Notes under the pieces: model-generated | Seen by the model: the letters and a program-made list of their open reading frames with translations, nothing else | Databases searched by the model: none | Told to the model about the DNA's origin: nothing | Translations under genes and position numbers: made by a program | Source of the DNA: Sarcocystis neurona | Lineage: Eukaryota; Apicomplexa; Conoidasida; Eucoccidiorida; Sarcocystidae | Assembly (NCBI GenBank): GCA_000727475.1 | Contig: KL647294.1 | Coordinates: 1,362,369 to 1,426,368 of the forward strand | DNA length: 64,000 nt | Reading direction: 5' to 3' | Shown: one piece after another, positions 10,796-23,300 of the stretch | How positions within the stretch are numbered: the stretch's first letter is position 1 | Layout of the letters: each line of letters opens with the position of its first letter

Positions 10796-13700
10796 AAGAA
10801 ATCGTCAGTACCTGTGAGTCGCTTTTGCGTCCCGAGTTTTCGAATTCTTTGAGTGACGAGACTTCACGACGCGACGTTCACTTCCAGCATTAAACAGTAG
10901 CGCGGTAACGATATTTGCGAGCGTGTTGTGGTGGTGGTATTCCATTTGTCGTAGGCTATCGATTTTATTGGTTTATAGCCTAACAAGCAATGGGTCAAAC
11001 GTATGCGGTCCCCTTTGAAACAATTCTGAGGAAGGAATATACTCATCGCACAGCGCGTATCGGTCGAGGTCGACTCGAGTATTACTCCAGACCTGTAGCT
11101 GCAGTTCATAAAGTATCCGCCTCCGCTACATTTATTGCTTGGCAACAAGCGCCCCGTGTCCCACCGTCTACCTGATGTAGGCGCAGAATTCGCCCAGTCT
11201 CCTTTCTGAGTAATCTGTCACGATCTCCACGCATCATATCAAAGCTTTGGAGTTATAAAGTGGAGACGCCTGTTTACACAAGAGTCCCCAAACTGTTGCG
11301 AATATCACCAGGAACCGGTAAACGGCTAAGGAAGATTAGGTTGCACGGTTCAAATGTTTTCAGGACGACATGAAAGCACGAGCATATTCTAGAGTATCCA
11401 GGGGTGAGCAAGTCTAGGACACACGGATGTTCCCGACATACAAATGCACTGAGTGCCTAAAGTTGCTTGTGTACAAATGAAGTGGACAACTCAGGTTGTT
11501 TGTGTTTGTTTACTGGAAGTCAAACAACGCACGTTCTCCTCTCTGAGCGGACGGCTCTTGGACGAGACTCGTAAAGCCATTTCTTTTGACCCTTTTCTCC
11601 CAGACTCACTAGTAGGAAAAAGGCTTTTTCTCGTCATACAGGATGTCCACCGCTCTCGCTAGAGACACCAACAGTAACTCACGTGGTGCCGTTGTGACGA
11701 CCGCTGCATCGTGTTTGCTGAGAAGAATCGCCGTACTTCGGAGGTGCTTTTGGAACCTGACAGGGTGGTGGAGACTCGCTTTACATCAAACGACGGAGCT
11801 GGTGTGCAGTTGATCAGAAAAACCTCATTAGCCTAGTATGGGAGTTCCTACGCGGGTTGTTGCACGCTTCCAGCAGAGGCAATATTTGTACGTCGCCGAT
11901 TGAATTAGGAAAAAAGTCTATATCATATAAGACGACTAAAGAAATTTTCTGTTGTATAGTTTGTAATAGTACCTCAGCAATACGAGGCCACTGGACATCA
12001 TGTGTTCTTGCCGCGGTCGGGTTTCCATATGTTCTTACATTCTCCAGAATGCCCAGTCCACTAAACTGCCTATCATCGCCATTTAAGCACTTAAGTAGTC
12101 GCGCTTCTGGTCTCTTAAGTTCCTTCTTAAAACGACGTTCTGCCAGGGCAGACCTTGGAATGCTGTGGAAATCTCTACATGTAATTTTTCGGCACAAGAG
12201 AGAGACCACCTGCACGTCTTGACCCATCTGCCTCAACGGGGACTGCTGAAATGTATCACGCTTGACAAGGCTAGCTCTTTTGTCCTCAGTAGTGTGAAGA
12301 AAGTGTAGACTTGCACGCGCCAAATAAGCTGGCGGACGCCGCGACGTCATCCTTGTTGGCCCTAGAAGCACACGCAGTGTGGCAAAGCAGTCTTGCGGCA
12401 CTATACGTAGGAAGATGAGCGTCGAACTTTCTTGTTCACAGACGATGGCTACGTAGTAGTAATTCGAAGAGTTCTGGCAGAGCACCGATACCGCGACTAC
12501 AGCACCCCTAAGTGACCCTCGCTTGCTTCGATTCTTTTTTACACCCTCTCCTCTGCGTGACAGCCTGCTACCGCTTTTGGTCTGCGTGGGAGTTCTAAGA
12601 TGACGACACGCCACCCACGGCATGCGTTGTCACATTGTTCTCGCTCTGGGGTATACTCCATAGCTGACCTTCCTCTGCAACCCCTCTTGAACGAACACCA
12701 CGGCAGACGTACTCGTCTGGGTCTGTGCGGCTTAGCGGTCGACTTGAGACATCGTAGAGAGCTGCAAAGAGCCTTGTTTTCAGTTTCCGGGGCACTTAAA
12801 GTGGAATTTTCCTAAGTGATGTGTTGCCTGCACATGGGCCAGTCCCTCTTTTTACCCCATCCCGGAGGCTTAGTGTGCGCCGCCGAACGTGTTCCGTCAA
12901 AAATTGTGCTTCGTGCGCTCGCTTATTAGTGAGTGTAATACGAAGCTTTGGTTTTCAAAACTTCTGATACACCTGCGCGGCGACAGGTGAACGCCATTCC
13001 GCCCATCATCTGTGCTCAATTCGTGCTAGTCGGTTGTGCCTGCGTACGCGTCCTGCAAGGAGGTCTGCAACTAGGAGTTAGAAAAGTCCACTCGGCTTCC
13101 CTCCGGTGGTGGTAGTGATTAGATTTCACTTCCTTGTTGCACTTGTTAAGTCGAATGTGAACTCGCTTCAGAGTTACAGGAAAGGTCGGTTGCAATCTCC
13201 CTATTTTGTCCGGACGACATTTAGCATCCACCTTCCAAACCCCAGTAAAGCCGCGCGTCACCACTCTTGCAGAAAACACCACTTTTTGTGTAGACAAGCG
13301 GGCGGGCGGCCTAAAACGCGAAACATCCCAGAAAGGGTCCTTCTGCGTGACGGTTGAACCTTTCTGATTATATCTTGTCTGCTTTCCTCACGGCAAATCG
13401 TGCACAATTGCAACGACATGAGTTTCACACTGTGGAAAATAATCAGTGTACATGCTGGTTGTGTCCTATGTCCACCATATTTGGTTGCCGTTCCCGCTGT
13501 AAATGTCAGATCCTACTCAAGGGCCACATCCGCTCGGCCTCTGGGTCAAGGGGCCGCGAAACTGGCGCAAAAACGCCTCTGAGCTCCTTCAGGACGTACA
13601 CAGTCGTATTTTCGTACAGATGTATTTGGGGCGACACACCCGGGGAGGGTCCGTGACAGCTAAAGCCCTCCCGCTGCGTTTTTGACCCGGTTGTTGTCGG

Positions 13701-14918
13701 TTGGTTTTCCCTTCTTCTGGGGAGTATGACGGAAAATTAATTCGTATCTACCTATCAGCAAGCGTATGTGTAACGATATTCAGGAAGTTTGTGTGAGAGT
13801 GCTCAAAGGAGCGCTTTCGCACGACAAAAAAAGGGACGAAAGTCATGAAATAAATTTTTCCTCAAGTCTCAAAAAGTTGAACGCTTGTTGCGGGTGAATG
13901 CACCCCTTACACCTCCTGAGTGGTGAGAAGCTCCTCCTGCGCGTGCGTATCACCGTGTCTTTTCTCTTCTGTGATACGTGTCTCTGTGCCTCGTCGTAGA
14001 GCTTTTCTTGAGTGTTACGTCTCTGCCGTCCGTCGCTTTTCTTTGCAATCAACCGAGATTTTTTCGTGCCCATAGGGTTACGCTGATCTGTCTGTCTGTC
14101 CGCTCTGAACCCGGTGGGCATGTACGCCAAGCGGCGGAATTCGATACTTCCTTGTAAGCTCTTAAGAGTTGTTTAGTGAACGAAGACTCCTCACTCGTTC
14201 GACTGCACAGGTACGCTTCAAGGGGAACCAAGCGTGAATCCCCTGACGGTAGAGGAGAACGTCTTTATCTTACATTTCTCGGTCATCCTGTGTTACCTGT
14301 ACACAATACTATTAAAATGCCGACACCTGCGGACTTCTGCTTGCCACACACAAGGGACTCTTCCGAATAAGACAATTGTAAGTCCTTTACTTGATCGCTT
14401 CGGATGACTCGCTGTTGTCAGATGTCTGCCTCTTTACCTAAACTTCGTCTTCACCGCCAGGCCAAGCTCCTGTATACGGCCGCCCATTGAACTTCAAAGG
14501 GATTTCTTCCCTACGTAGGATTTTTTGCTTGCGTCCCAGTCCTTTTTGAGAAGACGTATGGGAGAATTTTGTTTTAAACGAACACGTTTGCGCGTCAGGG
14601 TGGCGGCAGTCGCGACCATGTTCTGTCGTGGTTTGACGCGCCCCCACGCGCGAAGTTGGGTTGAGCACCGGTCAACCTTCCGCAACATCTATTCTTTTGC
14701 TCGCGGCCACGTGGCGACATAGCGTGGTGTGGTGCATCACGGCAGTACGACGACTGAGAATGAGTGTTCCACAATGCAACAGGCTCGTACAACGAGGAAG
14801 CGGCATGAGGATGGTGTTATAACCTTCAAACGTCCAGGTTTCATCTGGGGAGTAATCAGACATTTCCACATTGAAATAGACTCTCGAACACCAATGGTTA
14901 GAGCAGCTAGATTCCAGT
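10796..14918. other. Mostly non-coding interval before the giant gene
   Basis: Apart from the minus-strand ORF at 11814-12623, I see no supportable gene. Short open frames occur on both strands without domains. The last few hundred bases should contain the promoter and 5' leader of the giant gene; no motif there could be identified with confidence. Confidence 0.4.
11814..12623 (-). CDS. Unassigned hypothetical ORF, 269 codons
   Basis: This is the longest uninterrupted minus-strand frame between the pseudokinase region and the giant gene. The product is basic in its N-terminal third, has a short hydrophobic patch near residues 55-75, and ends with a stretch containing Val-Val-Leu-Tyr-Asp-Ile-Asp-Phe-Phe. 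I recognise no family, signal peptide or repeat. The length is more than expected by chance but there is no other support, and codon use could not be measured here. Confidence 0.25.
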   Translation of the reverse strand: MPWVACRHLRTPTQTKSGSRLSRRGEGVKKNRSKRGSLRGAVVAVSVLCQNSSNYYYVAIVCEQESSTLIFLRIVPQDCFATLRVLLGPTRMTSRRPPAYLARASLHFLHTTEDKRASLVKRDTFQQSPLRQMGQDVQVVSLLCRKITCRDFHSIPRSALAERRFKKELKRPEARLLKCLNGDDRQFSGLGILENVRTYGNPTAARTHDVQWPRIAEVLLQTIQQKISLVVLYDIDFFPNSIGDVQILPLLEACNNPRRNSHTRLMRFF

Positions 14919-17360
14919 ATGGCGAAAGTGTCAGCTGCACACCTTCCCGACACAAAGCTGTCGTCTGCGTCAGGCGGAGAATTGCTCAAAACCAGTCTTT
15001 GTCCCTCCGGAGGGAAGAGAAAATCGGGCGAATTAATGCGGAAACATCATCCCCTCCCAAGTGTACAGTCGGTGACCTCGCATAGTGCGTCTCCCTCCAA
15101 CGGGCACACCAAAAGTGTATCTCTGTTCAGCAACATTCAGTGTGGCAAAATGCACTCTGGTAATTTGTCGATCCGTGACTATGGTAGCTCCCAAAGTGAA
15201 AGGACTCAGCTATTAGAATGTGGTATGCCGCGAAAGGTCACGGGTAAGCGTCCCTTCTTGAAGGGACTTCCAGTGAGTTCCTTGAAGCGCACCAGAACAT
15301 TTTTGTTTTTGGTTGCTGCAGCAACTGTGGCTCTAGGTTATTCGCCGCTCGTGGTGCGGTCAAAACAGAAATCGCTTTTTCTCAAACAGGAAGAGTTGTT
15401 CAACATAGCAGGACCGCCTTTCTGGGTAGTTCTTGCGGCAGTCATTTCAAGAAACATTCTCATATGGTCTTCTCTTGTTCCGGTACTTCCTCTGGTCACG
15501 CTTGTCCGGCCGACGAGGGCGACCGCTGCGGCGACTGAAAGCAATCAAGAAACTGCGGCATTCCAGCGCGGGCATGTATACGTTGGTAACACACTTCCTG
15601 TGCCTGCTGCAATGGAAGTTAGCTCTTTCTTCTCGTTGCCCCTGCCAGAAGAATCAACTCCAGAAGGTCATTACTCCGACGGTAGATCCAGAGGAATCCT
15701 AGGAAGGACAGGGGCAGCAGAAAGGGAGACACAAGACGGTACAACCGTTGATGGTCAAAACACAATCGCAGATAACAATGCCCACAATCTTCATGAGACG
15801 CGGGAAGACAAGCGAGCTGACACATTCGCGCTCTACTCCCATCAGGTAGATGAGGTTTCACGTGACGCGTCGATCAGTTCAAATGCTCCACATCAGGACC
15901 ACGACCGTCTACGCAAACTACTCTTGACCCTCAACAACTGCCACATTGACGACGATTGCTTTGGCAGTGGTCGACGATGTATAGAGGGACGCTGCTGGGG
16001 TTTTGCCGGTCCTGTCCTACGTCCATTTATATGCCGCCCGGGAGGGGTGTGTACCTTAGATAAGTTAAAGGGGCACTTTTACGGAGAAAACGGTCGAAAA
16101 GGACAAGGAACCTTTGTGTTGAAGGTCTATAGAGGGAATAATTTTAACGTATGCGGTAGAGGGGTAGTTCACGAGGAAGCTCTGAATACACTAGAGGATG
16201 GGTTGGGACCTGTCGAGTACAGCCGGGTGGCTGCGGTGGCTCCTGCCGACAAGAAGACTTCTGCTCCTTCTTTCGAAGCTGCTGAACCGCATGCACCGGT
16301 GATGTCGACCGCTGAGCCTGGCACTGCAGAAATAGCAGGGGCCGATGCAGATCCGGAGGAGCTTCTGGATGACGAGTCTTTGACACACGTACGAGATGGC
16401 AGATGCCTGGCGCTCGAGGAGACCGTCGACTGCCCTTTTACTTTTGGTTCGGAGCCCATCTTTATCAAATCGGAGAGGGAGCAGAGAGACAGTTGGAAAA
16501 AACAACTTGCTGCACCCATCGCGCTCGGCGAACTCCCAATATCAAAAAAGAAATTCGTTTCTGTCATGGAGAAATCCGCCGCATACGGAGTTACCAAGCA
16601 GCGTTCGCTGGAGGTCAACCGCCTTTACTATTGTGACTTTCCCTCAGCACTGCGCCCTCAAGCAACATGTGAAGCGAATTTAGGCGTGGTGCCTGCTGAA
16701 ATGCCAGTTGGCATGTACATAATCTGTGGTTGTTCGGGAACAGATTTGAACCTCACTGGTGCTCGGTGTGCCAGTGAGGAAGACTTTGCCGTTCCGATAG
16801 CCCGTCTTCTGGTGGCAGGTTTTTCGCAGATTCTTTCGGGTACCTCTCGAAGCACGCAGAAGAACAACACTCACAGAAGCAGCAAAAACGGTACAGGGAC
16901 AGAAGCAGAAAGTGTCACCGGTCGCCGCGAACCGAGCCTTCCCGTTGACACAGGTGGGCTGGAGCCCGTGCAGGACCAGTCTCCTTCAAACAAGGAGACC
17001 GTCAGAGGCAAAGGCGCAAAAGTCACCTCTGTGTCTGAATCCAGTCAAAACGCCTCCCAGGAGAAAAATCGTGAAACTCGACCTCGCATGCCCTCTACCA
17101 CTACAAACAGGGGAATACCTGGCACTTCTGCGACGCCTAGAAGCCGTGCCGATTTGGCTGAAGCAGAACTAGGGAGCACACTTTCCTCGCCTTCAGTCAA
17201 ATTCAACCCCAGACCGCGTCCCATGTATCAGTGTTCAGTAGGACAGCTGTGCTCTATCCTGGGCATTCGTGGTGTGGCGCTCAATTCAGGTGACTTTTTC
17301 GTCGACTTCTTGCAAGGACAGCTCGAAACGTGTGTAGCCGAGCAGCTGTCTGAAAAGGCG
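14919..17360 (+). CDS. Giant gene, exon 1: N-terminus and first Cys modules
   Basis: The frame is open from ATG 14919 for 814 codons to a GTAAGT donor at 17361 (phase 0). Two hydrophobic segments occur, about residues 127-146 and 165-197. An alternative start, Met103 (nt 15225), would place the first as a recessed signal peptide. Cys module A (Cys341, 347, 354, 359, then Gly-Phe) is followed by module B (Phe370-x-Cys372, Cys378), module C (Tyr-Tyr-Cys572, Cys584) and module D (Cys603-Gly-Cys605-Ser-Gly-x-Asp, Cys617, Asp-Phe). Then a Ser/Thr-rich linker leads to another B-like module (Cys772, Cys778, Cys805). These modules recur in the next exons. Confidence 0.75.
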
Positions 17361-20300
17361 GTAAGTAATTCAATTCTGCTCAATACAGGCGCAGATGTTG
17401 CAAGCGCGACACCAGGGACGCGAAGGATCATGCATGCTTCTTGTTCACGTATGTGCTTGATCCAACTAGGCAGAGGGAAGGAGTGACGTACGGCGGAGTA
17501 CTCGAGTGATAAAAAAATATGACTATGCAGACGGACACTCCGCCTGTGCAGGTGCCAGACAAGGCCAGGAGTCCACAAATGTCCGCTGCATCTGTATGCA
17601 CGATTTCACCATAAACATGAACAAAGAAGGATGCGCCTCATACATCAGATAGTGAGAATTGGTGCCGAATGTGAGCGCCTACGGTCGTTCGTGCTGACGG
17701 GAAGGTGCATGAGACGATGACCGCTATTAAGTTGTATGTATCCTCGACTTTTGCTGTAACAGTGCCCGTTGTGTTTGTCCATCGCTGTGCCTGACTTTAT
17801 TTTCAGAAGCATATCTTGCGCCTGCCTTGTCAGTCGTACGCCGCCGGCTCCCTTTGCATGGTTTCCTTGAGCGATGCAAACCTTGTCGACTTTCTCAGTC
17901 ATGAAGAGTCTCAAACACGTGACGCGCGGACAGTGGACGTTTCGTCTGTCGAAAATGAGGAGAAGCTTTCAAAACACAATGAACCCAAACGCAGTTCACC
18001 TGTTGTTGAATCACTCGCAGGAGGGAAACTGGAGCACACTGCTTCTTCCAGGTCGTTAGCGTCGACCTTCGTTTCCTCCGCCTCCCGTTCTTTCGAGACA
18101 CCGGAGAACCACGCATACAAGCGAAGAAGCCTCTCAGAGACCCTGTTGAACTTTAATCCCTACAGAGCTCCCACACATTCCAGGAGTGAGCCTTCTGGGC
18201 GCTTTTCACCGAGAGAGATAGTCAGTGAACGCGGAAACAGAAGGTGGTCTGCTGCTGCCGTAGCAGCGGCGATACAAGAGGTAAACACAGGCGGAGTAGC
18301 GGAGGGAATCAAGCGAGCCTCGCAGACCTCTCCTACTGGTCCTGCCGCATTGCTCCATAGCGGGACAGCAACCGCTACACCGTTGGTAAGCACTGCAGCC
18401 GCACATTCTAGTGGTAAGGACGGATTCGTCACAACGCTCTGTGGTTGCAGTAGTAGCGAAACGAACGATTTTGGGCATCACTGCCGAGTGCCAATTTTTC
18501 TTGGCCACCTTGTAGTACACGGCCGCATCTCCGATTCGGGAGGTTATGTGAAGGGAACGGTATGGCGTCATGACGAGGCAGCGGACACCAGCGAAATGGG
18601 CACAGACTTTAGAGAAGAAGAGCTTCGGGATTTTAAAAGGGACGATGGAATGCCAACGCAGGGCGAAACCGAAGACGAAGATAACGAGAACGATGTCGAC
18701 ACAGACAGCGACGAGGAAATTGTCTTACGCTCTTCTTCTGCCTTGTTTCCATTTAAGCGCACGCCGGTGCCTAAGACGGCGAGCACACTCGAATCTTCAT
18801 TGCTGTCCTCCAGCATCTCTTCAGCGCGTCCAGTGCACTCTCGTTCGTCTCCGTGGCGCTTACTTCAGTATATTACTGGGCCAGCGGCCAATAATCCGTC
18901 TGATCCAGGCGCGAGCGGGGATCACAGTAGAACAGCAAACGAGTGCAAAGTAAACACGGACTGCCTAAGCGGCACAGGGGTATGTGACAGAGGAAAATGT
19001 ACTGGATTCATCCCAGACAAAGACGACAGCCGTCTTTTTCGGTGGGTCTCATATATATATATGTATACATATATATATGTATATATCTGCATGCGTGTGT
19101 ACCCATGCGTACGCACACACTTGATAAGAAGGGACATCTGCCCAGGTATCATGTTCAATCTTTCCATGTGACTACCTCGAATTAGTGTTTGAATTTTTGA
19201 AATAGTGCCCATGTCCCTTTGACACGTGCCGCAGGCACACCGCCCCTGCCCGAGGCGGACGCGACAGACGCATTTTCTCACTCCTGTTCAATTTCGTCTA
19301 CCTGCGCTTTGGCATTTAGCTGCATTAAGGATGTGGCTTTACAAGTAGATTCATATGAACAGCGATTAACGGTGAAGTGGAGCCGGTCACCGCAGACACT
19401 TGTCTATCACGCAGCTTTTTATTTCCTGAGCATGTACAGCGCGCTAATCTTCTCTTCTCTTAGTTGCATACTGCAAGCCTCCTAGTTGCTTGGCCCTGTG
19501 AAAAGAGTCCTCCATTATGTAGCTCTGCGTCCATTTACGTGGAGAAGTAACTTGCGCAAGCAGCCACGGAGGGACATAGGACTACGCTTCGTCGCCCAGG
19601 GGGGATATCCAACCTTCTCCTTTCTTCGGGAGATCCATGGGCTCTACAGTGCGACACTGTGTGGAATGCTTCCGCTTACGCGATCGTTGTTGATTGCAAA
19701 GACAGTATTCTCGTCCCGACTACTACTCTACCTGTTACATGTGGTTCAAGTCAGAGTTTTACGAAAGCGAACCCTGGGTCCTCTCTCTGCTATTTTTTAC
19801 GAACAGTGTGGGTTCACTGGGACACAAATACAGTCCGTGCACTCAGATTTTTTTCCCCATGAAGGGAAGTGCGGAAACGGTTGAGAAGGACGTGGACCGA
19901 CAAGTGGCGTGCGTGTGCACACGGAGGTCACTCAGGGCACTTCGCAGTTGTTTCAACCTTTTTGCTGGCCTTCCTGCGAAAAGAGAGGAGTGCTGCATCA
20001 GCTTGTGCGACTTTTTATTCTTGGTTACAGGTGTGTAGAGGGTTACTGGTGCGACGTGAAGGAAGGACAAATTGAAGGCATCAACATCAGCAGCAAGTTC
20101 GAAGTGATTGCGACAAGTCCTTCAGAACCTTGCGGAACAGCGAGAAACCTAAGACCAAACGGTAAAGAGTACCACCTTTAGTAAAGAAGGGACTAATCAA
20201 GAAAGCAGAGAAGACGGGCAATATCTCAGTCTTGAAGGAATTGGTCACCTCCCTACACGTCTTCACGCTCTCGTAAACACGCTTTCAGAAAAGTACGACG

Positions 20301-23300
20301 GTGCAGAATCAACAGTGGATGATAACGATTTCAGATGCTGGGCGCTGACACATGAAATGAAAAAGTGAACTTCACAAACAAGGATTAAAGCTTCACGTTG
20401 CCTTCCTTAATTCTCTTTGCTTTTTTGCTCCTTTTTTCGACGGCCACCTCGTTCTACTCCCCGACACCAACATACACTCCTATTTTCCTTGTAAGTGCGG
20501 GCCTATAGAGATTTACTTTCGCACGTCTTGTGACATTCTGCCCTTAAAACTGTGTTGCGTCTTTCCTTTGCCAAAGTCCCCCGAGGTTGTTTCTTGCGAA
20601 AGCTCTCCCCTAATTGTGCAGCCTCACTGGAAGCATCTCACTTCAAAAGCACACGAATCCACCTTTCTGTGTCTGCTGATTAGTTATCCGTACTACTACA
20701 TTTGCAAAACGGTTGGCAACACAGTTTTTTCCACACCGCCATTGTTTAGCGGAAGGAACATACGTGGAAGTACAGAAGCGTTGAACGTCAAAAGAAAACA
20801 ACAGACACCATATCTCCTGGTTCTTCCTGCTGCTTTATGCTCCCTTCCTCTCTTCAGTTCTCAGAGGGTTTTCCCTCTGTTCTGCGTTCTGTTGACTCGC
20901 TCCTTCTTCTTGCCATTTTCTACGTGCCTGGGAGCTTTCTGTTCGTTTTCTCTGCCAGAATCCCTTTTCGCCAATGCCAACAAATGGCTCTGCGATGCGT
21001 CTTCCTCCACTTCTTGCATTTTTCGCGCTGGCGTTGGCCATCGCAGGAACAAGTCGCACACAGTCGAAGGCGTCCGACTCTGCGGCTGCCCTCACATTGA
21101 CGTAAATGGAGACGGCATCCCCTGCAATCACGTCCGAGACTTCTTTGTGCCTTTAGGTACTCTCACCGCAAGTGAAAGTTACATTTGTTGACTGTGTACC
21201 TAGGCGTACGCACTCTTGTGTACGAGTAGCTACTCGGTGGTGCCTGCGTCTGCCGGCCTTTGTCAATGTCGCCATATCCATATCTCTCCGTACACATATA
21301 TATCTACACATATACGCGCACGCTTGTGTACCTAGTTCTGCAGGCCTTGAAGCCCACAACACACGTGAGTGTAAAATCTGCTTTTTCTTAACACTTCCTT
21401 CTGTACAGTGGGCACTGACTTCTGCATGCACTCTCTAACAGTACGGTAGGAAAAACTACTAACCTTCCCACTGCAGATTGTCTCGAAGGACTTAACTGTG
21501 CGGTATTTCCGAAGGGGAAGGACCTGCATCAATTTCGAGGTCCTGTGGCAGCACGTCGTAGGGAAGCATGCGCTAGAATTTGAACGCTTCGCTTGAGAAT
21601 ACTACACAGGTATGCGCGCAGTTGCATACTCTTATGTTCATATACCCATATCAAAGTACACTTGTACATGTACACAGTGGACACATATGTGATTTTGCGT
21701 CTACGTTGTTCGCTCCTTCGTCGAAGCGCATATCTGGTTGCGCGCGAAAGTATCGTTTGCATGGAAGGGCAGCCCCTTTAGCACCTTACGTTGTGAACCT
21801 TGCGGAGTAAGTCAATCCTGCTGTGCTGTCGAAGACTGCTTCTCATTGCTCTTGTAGTCGTCTTTGCAGATCTTCCTTTGCACAGACAATTTGTAGAGTG
21901 CCGCTGCAGACGTACACGGACATGCGTAGTTGTTTATCAGTCTTTCTTTGAACAGGCGTACGTATACGCGTGTATACGCACATCCGTATATATCTTCGTG
22001 TGGAGAGAGAGACGTGCCACTTGCACTACGCTGTCCCCTGCTCCTTGCCGTATTCTTTGTCCTGTTGTTGATGCGCTGCTTACCGTTTTGTCATTGCAAA
22101 GAAGAGTCTTTGCGCTTCCATCGCTGGGGGTACGTTCATTGCTAGTTTGCTTCCTGTTGCAGGTAACAAAATGCAACAGACCCAAAATACCACACAGACC
22201 TGGTACAAAGACAGAAGCAGACTTCTTCATATCTAATGTGTCTGCAGAAGCCGATTATTTACGGGGGATCATTTCCACCAGGGTGAATATGTCTTTGTTC
22301 TCCCTCAGGTCGGCTGGGAGTGCAGGAGTGTTTGACTAACGCCCACTGCATAGACAACGCCTTTGCTTATTGCATAGAAGACCACTGCGGAGGATTCCTT
22401 GTTTCTGCGGCTGCTGCTGGCGTAAATGCCTTCACCTGCATTCGCAACCAGCAATGCACGTTGCAATCTATTGCCGCCAAGGTAAATCTTCAAGTGGTAT
22501 TCCTAGTCTCTGAACGAGCACAGTCCTTCTGCGCAGCCCGAAGGAGGCCAGCGAACCCACCGCCATTACGCATTACGGCAGCTGTCTCTCTCCCTGTATG
22601 TGTCAATGCTACAGGATGCGTCCCTGCCGACCCCGAAAAACCCCTTCGATTCGTGTATGTTTTTGTCTCAACGAACTTGAATATCCGGTTGGCTGCACTC
22701 CTGCCCTTTTGGTCCTCCTTCCCCACCTCCTTTCTGTCCTTTTTCACTTGTATAACGTGGCAGTGTGCGGTCACGTAACTAAGGCGGTTGCTTAGGGGAG
22801 ACTTTGTTTCCAGTAAAGAGGATGAGAGGAGGTACTAAATTGCACGTAGTGCGTGTGGACAGAGGCGTACGCCTCACGTGAAGGTTGTTAAAACATATGA
22901 TTGTCTCGGTGTGTGTATAAATGTAATGGTCGCCATAGTGTCGCCCTCTCTTCTTATTCGAAGGGGACGACAGAGCATCGCGGTCCCACTGCCGACATCC
23001 TGCAGTCGACGGCGGACAACTTCATAGCAAAAAAGTGGGAAGACACCGCTGTGCGCAGCTAGCTTCCTTCTAAGGCGAACGTATATGCGGCATTACTTCT
23101 GCTGTTATTCGTGTTACGTGTGACCACATTAATGCATCTGCATGTATGTATACGTGTGCGTTGTAGTGATGCACTTCTGGTGAACAGAGTGTGGATCAGG
23201 CGCTCAAAGTCATACCTGTGGCAGCGAATTTCAGCTGTGGAGCGGAAGCTGCCCTTGATCCCGAGTACGTGAAGACGAGTGCCTTGCCTTGCATTGCCGA